This document shows, piece after piece, positions 15,917 through 23,736 of a DNA stretch of 28,806 nucleotides. The stretch's first letter is position 1. Every line of letters begins with the position of its first letter. The translations under genes were made by a program, and so were the position numbers. Under the pieces are notes generated by a model that saw nothing but the letters and a program-made list of their open reading frames with translations, ran no database searches and was not told the origin of the DNA. Source of the DNA: Pseudomonadota bacterium (lineage in GTDB: Bacteria > Pseudomonadota > Gammaproteobacteria > Burkholderiales > Burkholderiaceae_F). Where the stretch lies: assembly GCA_023443095.1 (NCBI GenBank), contig JAEZVV010000095.1, forward strand, positions 1-28,806, read 5' to 3'.

Positions 15917-17026
15917 TTATTTCTTGGCCGACGGGCTGCGCAGCGTGGTCGCCATGAAACTGTCGAAACCCTGCTCGGCCACGCCGAACCAGCGGATCTG
16001 CTCGTCGCGGAAGGCCTTCCACGGCTCGTAGACCTTCTTGAAGCGCGGATTGCTTGCCGCGGTTTCTTCGTAGACCTCGTTGCTCGCCTTCCACGCCGCC
16101 TCGAGCACCGGACGCGGCCACTGGCGCAACTGAACGCCGCCGGCGATCAGGCGGCGCAGGGCACCCGGATTCTTGGAGTCGTACCGGGCCAGCATCGTGA
16201 TGTTGGCGTAAGCACAAGCCGCCTCCAGGATCGCCTGGTACTCCTTGGGCAGCTTGCCAAAAGCGGCCTGGTTGACGAAAAGGTCGAGCGCGGCGCTGCC
16301 TTCCCAGAAACCGGGGGTGTAGTAGAACTTGGCAACCTTGCCCAGACCCAGCTTTTCGTCGTCGTAGGGGCCGACCCATTCCGCCGCGTCGATCGTACCC
16401 TTCTCCAGCGAGGGATAGAGGTCGCCGCCGGCGATCTGCTGCGGCACCACGCCCAGCTTGCTCATCACCACGCCGGCCAGGCCGGCGATGCGCATCTTCA
16501 GCCCCTTCAGATCGGCGACGGTCTTGATCTCCTTGCGGAAGAAGCCGCCCATCTGGGCACCGGTGTTGCCGGCCGGGAAGGACACGATGTTGTAGTTCTT
16601 GTAGAACTCGGCCATCAGCTGCTTGCCGCCGCCTTCGTACATCCAGGCGTTCTGCTGGCGCGCGTTCATGCCGAAGGGCACGGCACTGCCGAAAGCAAAA
16701 GTCGGATCTTTGCCGAAGTAGTAGTAGGGCGCGGTATGGCAGCACTCGACCGTGCCGTTCTGAACCGCATCCAGGGCCTGCAGCCCGGGAACGATTTCAC
16801 CGGCGGCGAAGATCTGGATCTGGAACTTGTTGTTGGTGGCGGCCGCTACCGTCTTGGCAATGGTTTCGGCGGCACCGAAGATGGTGTCGAGGCTCTTGGG
16901 AAAACTCGAAGTCAGGCGCCATTTCACCTCGGGCAGGTTTTGCGCGAGGGCAGGTGTGGCCACTGCAGCGGCCGCGAGGCCGGCGCCAGCGGCACCTGCG
17001 TTCTTCAGGAAGGAACGACGTTGCAT
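15917..17026 (-). CDS. TRAP solute-binding protein, TakP/FcbT1-like, copy 2
   Basis: This is the second periplasmic TRAP receptor (369 residues), a tandem paralogue of the preceding gene at roughly 88% identity by hand alignment. It has the same RRSFLK twin-arginine signal, the same TakP-type blocks and the same EWVGPYDDEKLG motif. Differences are spread along the protein and include FGSAV for FACAV near residue 113, GLAGVVMSK for GFAGTVLTK near 196-204, and GSAAL for GGPEL near 250. No TRAP membrane genes are adjacent on this strand; the nearest are the plus-strand Q/M pair at 9642-11995, of the matching subclass. GGAGACTG-like sequence precedes the ATG. It is the first gene transcribed from the 17.0-17.2 kb gap. 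Confidence 0.93.
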   Translation of the reverse strand: MQRRSFLKNAGAAGAGLAAAAVATPALAQNLPEVKWRLTSSFPKSLDTIFGAAETIAKTVAAATNNKFQIQIFAAGEIVPGLQALDAVQNGTVECCHTAPYYYFGKDPTFAFGSAVPFGMNARQQNAWMYEGGGKQLMAEFYKNYNIVSFPAGNTGAQMGGFFRKEIKTVADLKGLKMRIAGLAGVVMSKLGVVPQQIAGGDLYPSLEKGTIDAAEWVGPYDDEKLGLGKVAKFYYTPGFWEGSAALDLFVNQAAFGKLPKEYQAILEAACAYANITMLARYDSKNPGALRRLIAGGVQLRQWPRPVLEAAWKASNEVYEETAASNPRFKKVYEPWKAFRDEQIRWFGVAEQGFDSFMATTLRSPSAKK

Positions 17027-17220
17027 GAAACAGTCTCCACTTTGCTTAGGTATCGAGGGGCACTGGCAGGCAGAAGCGGAACTCAGCGCCCGGATTCCGC
17101 CGCCGTCGATTCTATCCTCGGGAAAACCATATTGGGCGTAAGAACCCTAGCTTTCTTTAGGGCGTCGCCTGGACCCCGATCCGCCCGGCCCGGACACGGC
17201 CGAAAAGCAAAGTGGAATGC
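17027..17220 (-). promoter_or_regulatory. Upstream region of TRAP binding protein copy 2
   Basis: About 190 bp with no gene. On the minus strand a TAGAAT hexamer (17116-17111) resembles a -10, but no -35 is evident 16-18 bp upstream. The gap also takes in sequence downstream of the pmbA hairpin. Confidence 0.3.
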
Positions 17221-17252
17221 CGCCGGTCCGGAGCCCATGTCCCGGACCGGCG
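17221..17252 (-). terminator. Hairpin behind pmbA
   Basis: An 11-bp perfect stem (CGCCGGTCCGG / CCGGACCGGCG) with a 10-base loop lies 17 bases after the pmbA stop. Downstream on the minus strand is only moderately T-rich (CACTTTGCTTTTCGG), so termination efficiency is uncertain. Confidence 0.6.
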
Positions 17253-17269
17253 TTTGAAACCTAGCGGTG

Positions 17270-18619
17270 TTAGCTGCCGCCGACGGTCATGCCCTCGAGC
17301 AGCACCGAGCCCGACACTTTGGAGCCGCGCTTGATGACGTCTGCACCGACCGCCTGGATGTTCTTGAACATGTCCTTGAGGTTGCCGGCGATCGTGATCT
17401 CCTCGACCGGGTAGGCGATCTCGCCGTTCTCGACCCAGAAGCCGGTGACGCCGCGCGAATAGTCGCCCGTCACGTAGTTGACGCCTTGGCCGATCAGCTC
17501 GGTCACGAGCAGACCGGTGCCGAGTTTGGCCAGCATGGCGCGGAAATCGTCTTCCGGCCGCGTCAGCTTGGAGCGCAGCTCGAGGTTGTACGAACCGCCG
17601 GCATTGCCGGTGGTTTTCATGCCGAGCTTGCGCGCCGAATACGTCGACAGGAAATAACCTTGCAGCACCCCGTCGGCGACCAGGTCACGTTCGTGGCCGC
17701 GCACCCCTTCCTCGTCGAAGGGGCTGGAACCACCGGCGCGCGGCGCGTAGGGATCCTCGTGGATGCTGAGGTGGTCGGCAAAAATCGATTGGCCGAGGGC
17801 GTCGACGAGGAAACTCGCCTTGCGGTAGAGCGAACCCCCGCTTGCTGCCTGGGTGAAGTTGCCGACCAGACCACAGGCAAGCGGCGCCTCGAACAGGACC
17901 GGGCATTGGCGAGTGCCGAGCTGGCGCGCCGACAGTCGCGCCAGCGCGCGGCGCGCGGCGTAGTCGCCGATCGCCTCGGGCGCGGCCAGGTCCTGCGGCA
18001 CGCGCGAGCTCGAGTACCAGTCGTCGCGTTGCATGCCGCGGCGGTCGCGCGCGATCGGGCTGACCGAGATCGAGTGGCGCGAATACGGGTAGCCGGCGGC
18101 AAAGCCGCGCGTGTTGGCGAGCACGAAGTGGCCCGAGCTGGTGTAGACGTTCGAACCCTCGGAGTTGACGATTTTCTTGCTCACGCCCCAGGCCGCCGCT
18201 TCGGCGCGGCTGGCGATGTCGATCGCAGCGTCGGCGTCGATTCCCCAGGGGTGGAACAGGTCGAGATCGCGCGGTTCGGTCTCGAGCGTGTCGGCGTCGG
18301 GCAGGCCGGCCGCATCGTCCTCGGCGGTGAAGCGGGCGATATTGAACGCCGCCGCCACCGACTCGCGGATCGCCAACTCGGAGAAGTCCGAAGTCGAGGC
18401 ATGGCCACGGCGCTGCCCGATGTAGACCGTGACACCGAGGCCCTTGTCGCGGGTGTGCTCGATGGTCTCCACGTCTTTCTTGCGCACCGTCACCGACAAG
18501 CCGGTCGACTCGCTGACTTCGGCCGCTGCGTCGGAGGCGCCCAGCGCGCGCGCGTGGGCCAGGGCTAGTTGCGCCAGTTCGTGCAGGCGCTGATCGGAAA
18601 CGGCGAAGAGAGAGCTCAT
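17270..18619 (-). CDS. pmbA: Metalloprotease subunit TldE (PmbA)
   Basis: TldE/PmbA pairs with TldD to form a peptidase that degrades unfolded peptides and matures microcin B17 in E. coli and some RiPPs; TldE lacks the HExxxH of TldD, and none is seen here. The 449-residue length matches E. coli PmbA (450). Recognisable blocks are ETIEHTRDKGLGVTVYIGQRRGHAS near the N-terminus, GGSLYRKASFLVDALG in the middle, and GVNYVTGDYSRGVTGFWVENGEI near the C-terminus. The ATG at 18619 lies 42 bp from the divergent darP start, the same divergent pairing as in E. coli. No RiPP precursor gene is visible nearby; tldD is not in the window. Confidence 0.95.
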   Translation of the reverse strand: MSSLFAVSDQRLHELAQLALAHARALGASDAAAEVSESTGLSVTVRKKDVETIEHTRDKGLGVTVYIGQRRGHASTSDFSELAIRESVAAAFNIARFTAEDDAAGLPDADTLETEPRDLDLFHPWGIDADAAIDIASRAEAAAWGVSKKIVNSEGSNVYTSSGHFVLANTRGFAAGYPYSRHSISVSPIARDRRGMQRDDWYSSSRVPQDLAAPEAIGDYAARRALARLSARQLGTRQCPVLFEAPLACGLVGNFTQAASGGSLYRKASFLVDALGQSIFADHLSIHEDPYAPRAGGSSPFDEEGVRGHERDLVADGVLQGYFLSTYSARKLGMKTTGNAGGSYNLELRSKLTRPEDDFRAMLAKLGTGLLVTELIGQGVNYVTGDYSRGVTGFWVENGEIAYPVEEITIAGNLKDMFKNIQAVGADVIKRGSKVSGSVLLEGMTVGGS

Positions 18620-18661
18620 GCGGTTCGTTGCTCGCGAGGGTGGCTGGGTATCATACCGGCG
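18620..18661. promoter_or_regulatory. Short divergent pmbA / darP gap
   Basis: Only 42 bp separate the two divergent starts, so promoters must overlap or extend into the coding ends. No consensus elements can be picked out, and both starts have weak ribosome-binding sites. Confidence 0.35.
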
Positions 18662-19243
18662 ATGAAGAAGCGCACCGACACTCCCAATCCCGAGTTCGAC
18701 GACGGCGACGACGAGGCTCCGCAGTGGCGCGGCCCGAGCAAGAGTCAGCGTAAACGCGATATGCACGCGCTGCAGGATCTCGGCCGCGAACTCAGCGAAC
18801 TTCGCCCCGACCAGATTGCCAAACTCGATCTGCCCGAGGACTTGCACGCTGCCCTGCTCGAATCCAAGCGCATCAAGGCGCATGAAGCGCGCCGTCGCCA
18901 CCTGCAGCTGATCGGCAAGCTGATGCGGGTGCTCGACGCCGACGCCGTGCGCGCCGCGCTCGGCCGGGTCACGGGCGACAGCAAGGCCGCCGTCGCCACC
19001 ATGCATCGCGCCGAGCGCATCCGCACGCGGCTGATCGAAGACGACGCCGCCCTCACCGAGTTCATGGCCGAGTTTCCCGCCGCCGACGTGCAGGCTCTGC
19101 GCCAGCTGGTCCGCAACGCGCGCCGCGAACACGAAGCCAACAAGCCGCCCAAGAGCTCGCGCGAGCTCTACCGCATGGTGCACGCCCAACTCGCACCACC
19201 GGAATCTCTGCTCAAGCAGGACGACGAAGACGATGAAAGCTGA
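18662..19243 (+). CDS. darP: Ribosome-associated protein DarP (YjgA/DUF615)
   Basis: The 193-residue, charged, helical protein is of the YjgA family (E. coli 183 residues), which associates with the pre-50S ribosomal particle and helps late 23S rRNA maturation. Family features are the N-terminal acidic stretch, then PSKSQRKRDMHALQDLGREL, KIDLPEDL-like KLDLPEDLHAAL, HEARRRHLQLIGKLMR and the C-terminal SSRELYRMV. The start at 18662 begins the MKKR sequence typical after the divergent gap. The last 11 bp overlap mog. Confidence 0.94.
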   Translation: MKKRTDTPNPEFDDGDDEAPQWRGPSKSQRKRDMHALQDLGRELSELRPDQIAKLDLPEDLHAALLESKRIKAHEARRRHLQLIGKLMRVLDADAVRAALGRVTGDSKAAVATMHRAERIRTRLIEDDAALTEFMAEFPAADVQALRQLVRNARREHEANKPPKSSRELYRMVHAQLAPPESLLKQDDEDDES

Positions 19244-19856
19244 ACGCTCGCACCCCGACCAACTGATCCTCGGACTGATCTCGGTTTCCGACCGCGCCTC
19301 GCAAGGCGTCTACCAGGACCAGGGCATCCCCGCCCTCGAGGCCTGGTTCGCCAAGGCGCTCGCTTCGCCGTTCCAGGTCCATTCGCGCCTGATCGCCGAC
19401 GAGCGCCAGGCGATCGAAGCGGCGATCGTTGAACTGGTCGATGCGGTCGGCTGCGACCTCGTGCTCACCACCGGCGGCACCGGGCCGTCGCGACGCGATG
19501 TCACCCCCGAAGCGACGCTGGCCGTGGCCACGCGCGAGATGCCGGGTTTCGGCGAGCAGATGCGGCGCATCTCGCTCACCTTCGTGCCCACCGCGATCCT
19601 CTCGCGCCAGGTCGGCGCCCTGCGCGAAGTCGACGGTCACGCCGCGCTCATCATCAACCTGCCCGGCCAGCCCAAGGCGATTGCCGAGACCCTCGAAGGC
19701 CTGAAAGACGCCGACGGCAAAACGCTGGTGGCCGGCATCTTCGCTGCCGTGCCGTATTGCATCGACCTGATCGGCGGCCCCTACATCGAGACCCACGATG
19801 CGGTGAGCAAGGCTTTCCGTCCGAAAAGCGCGATCCGGGCCAAGCCTGCTCTCTAG
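19233..19856 (+). CDS. mog: Molybdopterin adenylyltransferase
   Basis: Mog adenylates molybdopterin, preparing it for molybdate insertion by MoeA. The 207-residue protein (E. coli 195) has the family's GLISVSDRASQGVYQDQGIPAL start and the MPT-binding loop LTTGGTGPSRRDVTPEAT (79-95), with Pro-Gly-rich NLPGQPKAI later. The single-domain form and SVSDRAS distinguish it from MoaB and MoeA. The start lies inside the end of darP (11-bp overlap), implying co-translation. The host presumably makes molybdoenzymes such as nitrate reductase, but none is in view. Confidence 0.93.
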   Translation: MKAERSHPDQLILGLISVSDRASQGVYQDQGIPALEAWFAKALASPFQVHSRLIADERQAIEAAIVELVDAVGCDLVLTTGGTGPSRRDVTPEATLAVATREMPGFGEQMRRISLTFVPTAILSRQVGALREVDGHAALIINLPGQPKAIAETLEGLKDADGKTLVAGIFAAVPYCIDLIGGPYIETHDAVSKAFRPKSAIRAKPAL

Positions 19857-19866
19857 AAACCCGACC

Positions 19867-20538
19867 ATGAACACCCGCCTTGAAACCGTCGAACTCCAGC
19901 CCCAGAGCACCGAACCCACTGCCGCCGTGATCTGGCTGCACGGCCTTGGCGCCGACGGCAACGACTTTGTCCCTATCGTTCAGGAACTCGCCCGCTTCGG
20001 CATTCCGCCGATCCGTTTCGTTTTCCCGCACGCTCCCCAGATCCCGGTGACGATCAACGCGGGTTACATGATGCGCGCCTGGTACGACATCCTCGGCACC
20101 GACCTTGTGCGACGCGAGGACGAGGCCGGCATCCGCCGCTCGCACCTTCAGGTCGAGCAGCTGATCGAACGCGAAGTGGCGGCGGGCATCCCGCGCTCGC
20201 GCATCGTGCTGGCAGGATTCTCGCAAGGCGGCGCCATCACGCTGCACACCGGGCTGCGCCAGACCGAACCGCTCGCCGGCCTGATGGCGCTGTCGACCTA
20301 TCTGCCGCTGGCCGACCTCCTGGCCGCCGAACGCTCGACCGGCACCCACGCCACGCCGATCTTCATGGCTCACGGCAGCGCCGACCCGATCGTGCCGATC
20401 GCCCGCGGCCTTGCCTCTCGCGATGCCCTGGTGGCGGCCGGTCACACGGTCGAGTGGCACGACTATCCGATGCAGCACTCGGTGTGCGCCGAGGAGGTGG
20501 CCGACATTGCGGCCTTCCTCAAGCGCGTGCTCGCCTAA
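19867..20538 (+). CDS. Alpha/beta-hydrolase carboxylesterase (phospholipase/carboxylesterase family)
   Basis: This 223-residue cytoplasmic serine hydrolase resembles Pseudomonas carboxylesterase EstB/II and eukaryotic acyl-protein thioesterases. The catalytic triad is visible: Ser119 in LAGFSQGGA, Asp173 in MAHGSADPIVP and His204 in DYPMQHSVC. The oxyanion-hole segment WLHGLGADGNDF occupies 23-34. No signal peptide is seen. It follows mog by 10 bp and likely shares the darP-mog transcript. The natural substrate is unknown; short acyl esters are typical for the family. Confidence 0.92.
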   Translation: MNTRLETVELQPQSTEPTAAVIWLHGLGADGNDFVPIVQELARFGIPPIRFVFPHAPQIPVTINAGYMMRAWYDILGTDLVRREDEAGIRRSHLQVEQLIEREVAAGIPRSRIVLAGFSQGGAITLHTGLRQTEPLAGLMALSTYLPLADLLAAERSTGTHATPIFMAHGSADPIVPIARGLASRDALVAAGHTVEWHDYPMQHSVCAEEVADIAAFLKRVLA

Positions 20539-20572
20539 GTCCGTCCTCCCGCGCGCCGGCCGGAGCGCAGTC

Positions 20573-21793
20573 TCAGTCCCCGCCGCGGCCGCGCCCGGCA
20601 AACTCGTCGTGTGCCCGCAGGGGGCCGGAGCCGAAACCGGCCAGGACCCAACACGCCACCGACAGCGCCACCCCCACCACCACGCCTGCCGCCAGCTTGG
20701 CCGCGCTGCCAAACAGCAGGGGCACGACGAAACCCGAGATCAGCGCAAAAATCAGCGTCTGCAGGAAGTTCTGCAGCGCCGCCGCCAGCCCGCTCATGCG
20801 CGGGAAGAGGCTCAGCGTCACCACCGTCATCCCCGGACGCGCCAGGGCCAGGCCGAAGGAATAAACGAGGATAGGCAATACGGCCCACGGCACCTGGGCC
20901 GGAAAGATCAGCGCATAAGCGAGGTTGAAGACCGCTCCGCCCAGCATGACGAAAGCGCCGCCGCGCACAATCGCGAGCGTCGAGAAATGATGGGTGAGGC
21001 GGCCGCTCGCCGCCGAACCCAGAATGGTGCCGCCGATCATGGGCACGAACAGCCAGCCAAACGAGGTCGCCGACAGGCCCAGCACTTCGATCACGTAATT
21101 GGCCGCGGCCGAGATGTAGATCGCGAATCCGGCAAAACCCAGACCCGGCGCCAGAGCGCCGAGCAGGAACTGGCGGTGCCGCAGCACCCTGGCGTAGTTG
21201 TTCAGCATGCTCGCCAGATGCAAGGGCTGGCGCAAGGGCGGCGCCAGGCTCTCGGGCAGGCTGCGCCAGCACAGGGCCCACAGGGCGGCGGCGATCAGGG
21301 CGAGCAAGACGAAGATCGAGCGCCAGCCGAGGTGGGTCAGGTAGCCGCCGATGATGGGAGCGATCGCCGGCGCCAGGCCGAACACCATCATGATGTTGGC
21401 CATCATCCGGTGCGCTTCGGCTCCCGCCAGGCGATCGCGCACTACGGCCTGCCCCACCACCATGCCGGCCCCTGCCGACACGCCCTGGAGCGCGCGGAAG
21501 GCCAGCAGCCAGCCGAAACTCGGCGCGAGCGCGGCCCCGATCGACGCGACCCCGAAAACCGCAAGGCCGGCCAGGATCACCGGCCGGCGCCCGAGGGCGT
21601 CCGACACCGGCCCCAGGACCAGGGTCATCAAGGCCACGGCCAGGAGATAGACGCTGAGCGTCTGCTGCACCATCAGCTCGCTCACCCCGTAGTCGCGAGC
21701 GATGTCGTGGAAGGCCGGCAGGTAGGTGTCGATCGCGAACGGGCCGATCATCGCCAGGCCCGCGAGGGTGAGAGTGAGGGTGAGGTGTTTCAC
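20573..21793 (-). CDS. MFS drug-resistance transporter, Bcr/CflA family
   Basis: This inner-membrane proton-driven exporter of 12 expected helices has 406 residues from the GTG at 21793 (E. coli Bcr 396). Family marks are IDTYLPAFHDIA in helix 1 (21-32), the MFS motif A GPVSDALGRRPV (61-72), the RALQGVSAGAGMVVGQAVVRD motif C-like helix (roughly residues 99-119) and GLAPAIAPIIGG. A TTG 30 bases further upstream also opens the frame, but it lies inside the stem of a terminator hairpin, so GTG is preferred. The gene is same-strand and downstream of the pirin-DoxX-flavodoxin genes but separated by that terminator. Substrate unknown. Confidence 0.92.
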   Translation of the reverse strand: MKHLTLTLTLAGLAMIGPFAIDTYLPAFHDIARDYGVSELMVQQTLSVYLLAVALMTLVLGPVSDALGRRPVILAGLAVFGVASIGAALAPSFGWLLAFRALQGVSAGAGMVVGQAVVRDRLAGAEAHRMMANIMMVFGLAPAIAPIIGGYLTHLGWRSIFVLLALIAAALWALCWRSLPESLAPPLRQPLHLASMLNNYARVLRHRQFLLGALAPGLGFAGFAIYISAAANYVIEVLGLSATSFGWLFVPMIGGTILGSAASGRLTHHFSTLAIVRGGAFVMLGGAVFNLAYALIFPAQVPWAVLPILVYSFGLALARPGMTVVTLSLFPRMSGLAAALQNFLQTLIFALISGFVVPLLFGSAAKLAAGVVVGVALSVACWVLAGFGSGPLRAHDEFAGRGRGGD

Positions 21794-21803
21794 GGCGATC
21801 CGG

Positions 21804-21841
21804 AAAAAACCGCGGGCGCACAACCAAGCGGTTGTGCGCCC
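21804..21841 (-). terminator. Rho-independent terminator between flavodoxin and MFS genes
   Basis: Minus-strand stem GGGCGCACAACC / GGTTGTGCGCCC (12 bp, four-base loop), then GCGG and six Ts. It lies directly before the MFS start codon (10 bases), so it either ends the upstream operon or works as an attenuator for the exporter. Confidence 0.85.
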
Positions 21842-21882
21842 GTCCGGTCGATTCTACGACGCAGTTCGGCGGATCCGGCCTA

Positions 21883-21908
21883 GCCCGCGGCAGGTCGCCG
21901 CCGCGGGC
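21883..21908 (-). terminator. Hairpin just behind the flavodoxin gene
   Basis: A 9-bp perfect stem (GCCCGCGGC / GCCGCGGGC) with an 8-base loop lies 16 bases past the flavodoxin stop, with no T-run. It is the first of two hairpins in this 100-bp gap. Confidence 0.45.
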
Positions 21909-21924
21909 CGTGTTGGCCAGACTC

Positions 21925-22494
21925 TTATTGCTTCCAGCGTCGGCTCGCCTCGGCAACGTGGACGCCGAACAAGCGGGCCGTCTCGAGATCGCCCGGCAAA
22001 GGGCCTTCGTCCGGACTGGCGTCCGATGGCGATTGCGACATGGCGCCGGCCGACGAGCCCAGGTAGTTCAAGTCGTTGCGGGTGGCGGCCTTGCTGTTGG
22101 ACGGCAACATGCCGGTGCCGACCCACAGCATCGAATGCTGCATGGCCAAGGTGATGAGGTAGTGCAGGGTCGAGTGTTTGTCGCCGTTGATGCTGGCCGA
22201 GTTGGTGAAACCGGCGGCGATCTTGTTCTTCCATTGCTGGACAAACCAGGGTTTGGAGCTGGCGTCGGCAAATTTCTTGAACTGCCACGACACGCTGCCC
22301 ATGTAGGTGGGCGAGCCGAAAATGATCGCGTCGGCCGCGGCGAGCTGGTCCCAGCCGCCGGCAGGCAGTTCGCCATGGGCGTCGATCGCCAGCAGTTGCG
22401 CCTCACCGACGCTGGCAGCCCCCGCGTATACCGCTTCGGCTTGTTTCTTGGTGTGGCCATAGCCGCTGTGGTAGACGATAACGGTCTTGCTCAT
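21925..22494 (-). CDS. Flavodoxin-fold NAD(P)H:quinone / FMN reductase (WrbA-like)
   Basis: The 189-residue flavodoxin-fold protein has an N-terminal FMN phosphate-binding loop, YHSGYGHTKKQAEAV (8-22), and a second FMN loop, FGSPTYMGSVSWQFKKF (59-75), closely following the WrbA/NQO pattern. Likely role: two-electron reduction of quinones or a flavin-dependent reductase. It is not a diagnosed WrbA, since the C-terminus differs. A good Shine-Dalgarno (AAGGAA) precedes the ATG. It is the third gene of the pirin-DoxX-flavodoxin run, 64 bp after the DoxX gene with an intervening hairpin. Confidence 0.88.
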   Translation of the reverse strand: MSKTVIVYHSGYGHTKKQAEAVYAGAASVGEAQLLAIDAHGELPAGGWDQLAAADAIIFGSPTYMGSVSWQFKKFADASSKPWFVQQWKNKIAAGFTNSASINGDKHSTLHYLITLAMQHSMLWVGTGMLPSNSKAATRNDLNYLGSSAGAMSQSPSDASPDEGPLPGDLETARLFGVHVAEASRRWKQ

Positions 22495-22520
22495 GCTTCC
22501 TTTCCTTCTACTTCTAAGAA

Positions 22521-22543
22521 GCGGCGCCGGGAGGGGGCGCCGC
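22521..22543 (-). terminator. Intercistronic hairpin between DoxX and flavodoxin genes
   Basis: An 8-bp stem (GCGGCGCC / GGCGCCGC) with a 7-base loop, no T-run. It probably stabilises or partially attenuates the message between the two genes, rather than ending it. Confidence 0.4.
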
Positions 22544-22558
22544 GGGACAGATCCGGGA

Positions 22559-22966
22559 TCAGCGCGTCGAACGGGAGTCGAAACTCCAGCCTCCTGCGCC
22601 CAAGGCGACGACCATCAGCAGGCCACCGGTAATAGCAATGTTCTTCATGAACATCAGCATCTGCATGCCTTGCTGGTCGGCCGGCAGAGCCCAATAGTTG
22701 TGAAAGATGAAGCTCGCGAGCAAGGTGAAGCCGGCGAGCAGCAAGGCCGCCCAGCGCGCCTTGAAACCGGCGATCAGCGCCAGGCCGGCCCCGAGTTCGA
22801 CCACGATCGCAAGCGCGGCCAGAACCGACGGCAGCGGCAACCCCTTGGACGCGATGTAAGCGGCCGTGCCGTCGAAGCCGCCGATCTTTGAGTACCCCGC
22901 CGTCACGAACATCAGCGCGAGCAGGACCCGCGCCACCAGGGCGAGCAGAGGTTGGATAGCGTTCAT
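22559..22966 (-). CDS. DoxX-family membrane protein
   Basis: The 135-residue DoxX/DoxD-like protein has four hydrophobic helices (about 5-24, 46-66, 70-90, 107-126). Typical are the N-terminal ARVLLALMFVTAGYSKIGGF with the G-x-x-K/G-F signature and the later FHNYWALP and F-MKNIAITGGLL blocks. DoxX homologues are linked to quinone or thiosulfate oxidation, and in mycobacteria to a redox-defence membrane complex; no function can be assigned from sequence alone. The start is fixed by a strong AAGGAG seven bases upstream. It follows pirin by 34 bp. Confidence 0.92.
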   Translation of the reverse strand: MNAIQPLLALVARVLLALMFVTAGYSKIGGFDGTAAYIASKGLPLPSVLAALAIVVELGAGLALIAGFKARWAALLLAGFTLLASFIFHNYWALPADQQGMQMLMFMKNIAITGGLLMVVALGAGGWSFDSRSTR

Positions 22967-23000
22967 GCTTGTCTCCTTGAGAAACTTCTTATTGCCGCGA

Positions 23001-23699
23001 TCACGGCAGGTCGAAAACCAGCACTTCGGCGGCTTTCCCGTGCTCGACCTTGATCCGAGCTTCCTGCTCCAAGCTGGCGCCATCACCGGCCCGCATGGTC
23101 ACGCCGTTGACCACCAACTCGCCGCGCGCGACGAAGACGTAGGCACGCCGGCCCGCGGCCAAATCCAGCTGCGCAGTTTCTGCCCCATCGAACAGACCGG
23201 CGTAGACCCGCGCGTCCTGGTGGATCGTGACCGAAGCTTCCGCACCGTCGGGCGAGGCGATCAGCCGCAAGCGACCGCGCTTGTCGGCGTCGGAAAAAAC
23301 CTTTTCCTCGTAGCCCGGGGCGATGCCACGCTGGTTCGGTTCGATCCAGATCTGCAGCAGATGGGTGACGGCGTCCTGGGCGTGGTTGGCTTCGGAGTGC
23401 ATCACTCCGGTGCCAGCGCTCATGCGCTGCACATTGCCGGGTCGGATCACCGAGCCATTGCCCAGGCTGTCCTGGTGGACCAGTTCGCCCGCCAGGACGT
23501 AGCTGATGATCTCCATGTCGCGGTGACCGTGGCGACCGAAACCGGCGCCCGCCGCAATGAGGTCGTCGTTGATCACCCGCAGCGGGCCAAACCCCATGTG
23601 TTGCGGGTCGTAATAGTCGGCAAAGGAGAAGCTGTGGTGGGTCTTGAGCCAGCCGTGGTCGAAATAGCCACGCTCGGCCGCAGGTCTGAGGGTCATCAT
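23001..23699 (-). CDS. Pirin-family protein (putative quercetinase)
   Basis: The 232-residue bicupin has nearly the same length as E. coli YhhW (231), which has quercetin 2,3-dioxygenase activity. The metal ligands fall in the same positions: His57, His59 (FGRHGHRDMEII), His101 and Glu103 (VMHSEANH). The N-terminal RGYFDHGWLKTHHSFSFADY block is diagnostic of pirins. ATG at 23699 is chosen because GGAG lies eight bases upstream; a second ATG follows directly. It heads an operon with DoxX and flavodoxin genes and is divergent from a LysR regulator, a common genomic arrangement. Confidence 0.95.
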   Translation of the reverse strand: MMTLRPAAERGYFDHGWLKTHHSFSFADYYDPQHMGFGPLRVINDDLIAAGAGFGRHGHRDMEIISYVLAGELVHQDSLGNGSVIRPGNVQRMSAGTGVMHSEANHAQDAVTHLLQIWIEPNQRGIAPGYEEKVFSDADKRGRLRLIASPDGAEASVTIHQDARVYAGLFDGAETAQLDLAAGRRAYVFVARGELVVNGVTMRAGDGASLEQEARIKVEHGKAAEVLVFDLP

Positions 23700-23736
23700 G
23701 TCGAGGCTCCGGTTCCGGGTGCGTCGATGATTTTGA

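Noticed and set aside
21794..21823. TTG at 21823 as the MFS transporter start
   Set aside because: It lies in the stem of the intrinsic terminator, and the extra residues do not resemble Bcr/CflA N-termini; GTG at 21793 is followed at once by the typical first helix.
20411..21883. Plus-strand frame antisense to the MFS transporter
   Set aside because: Its protein is a repetitive Gln/His/Arg/Gly-rich string; the minus-strand frame has MFS motifs and a consistent start.
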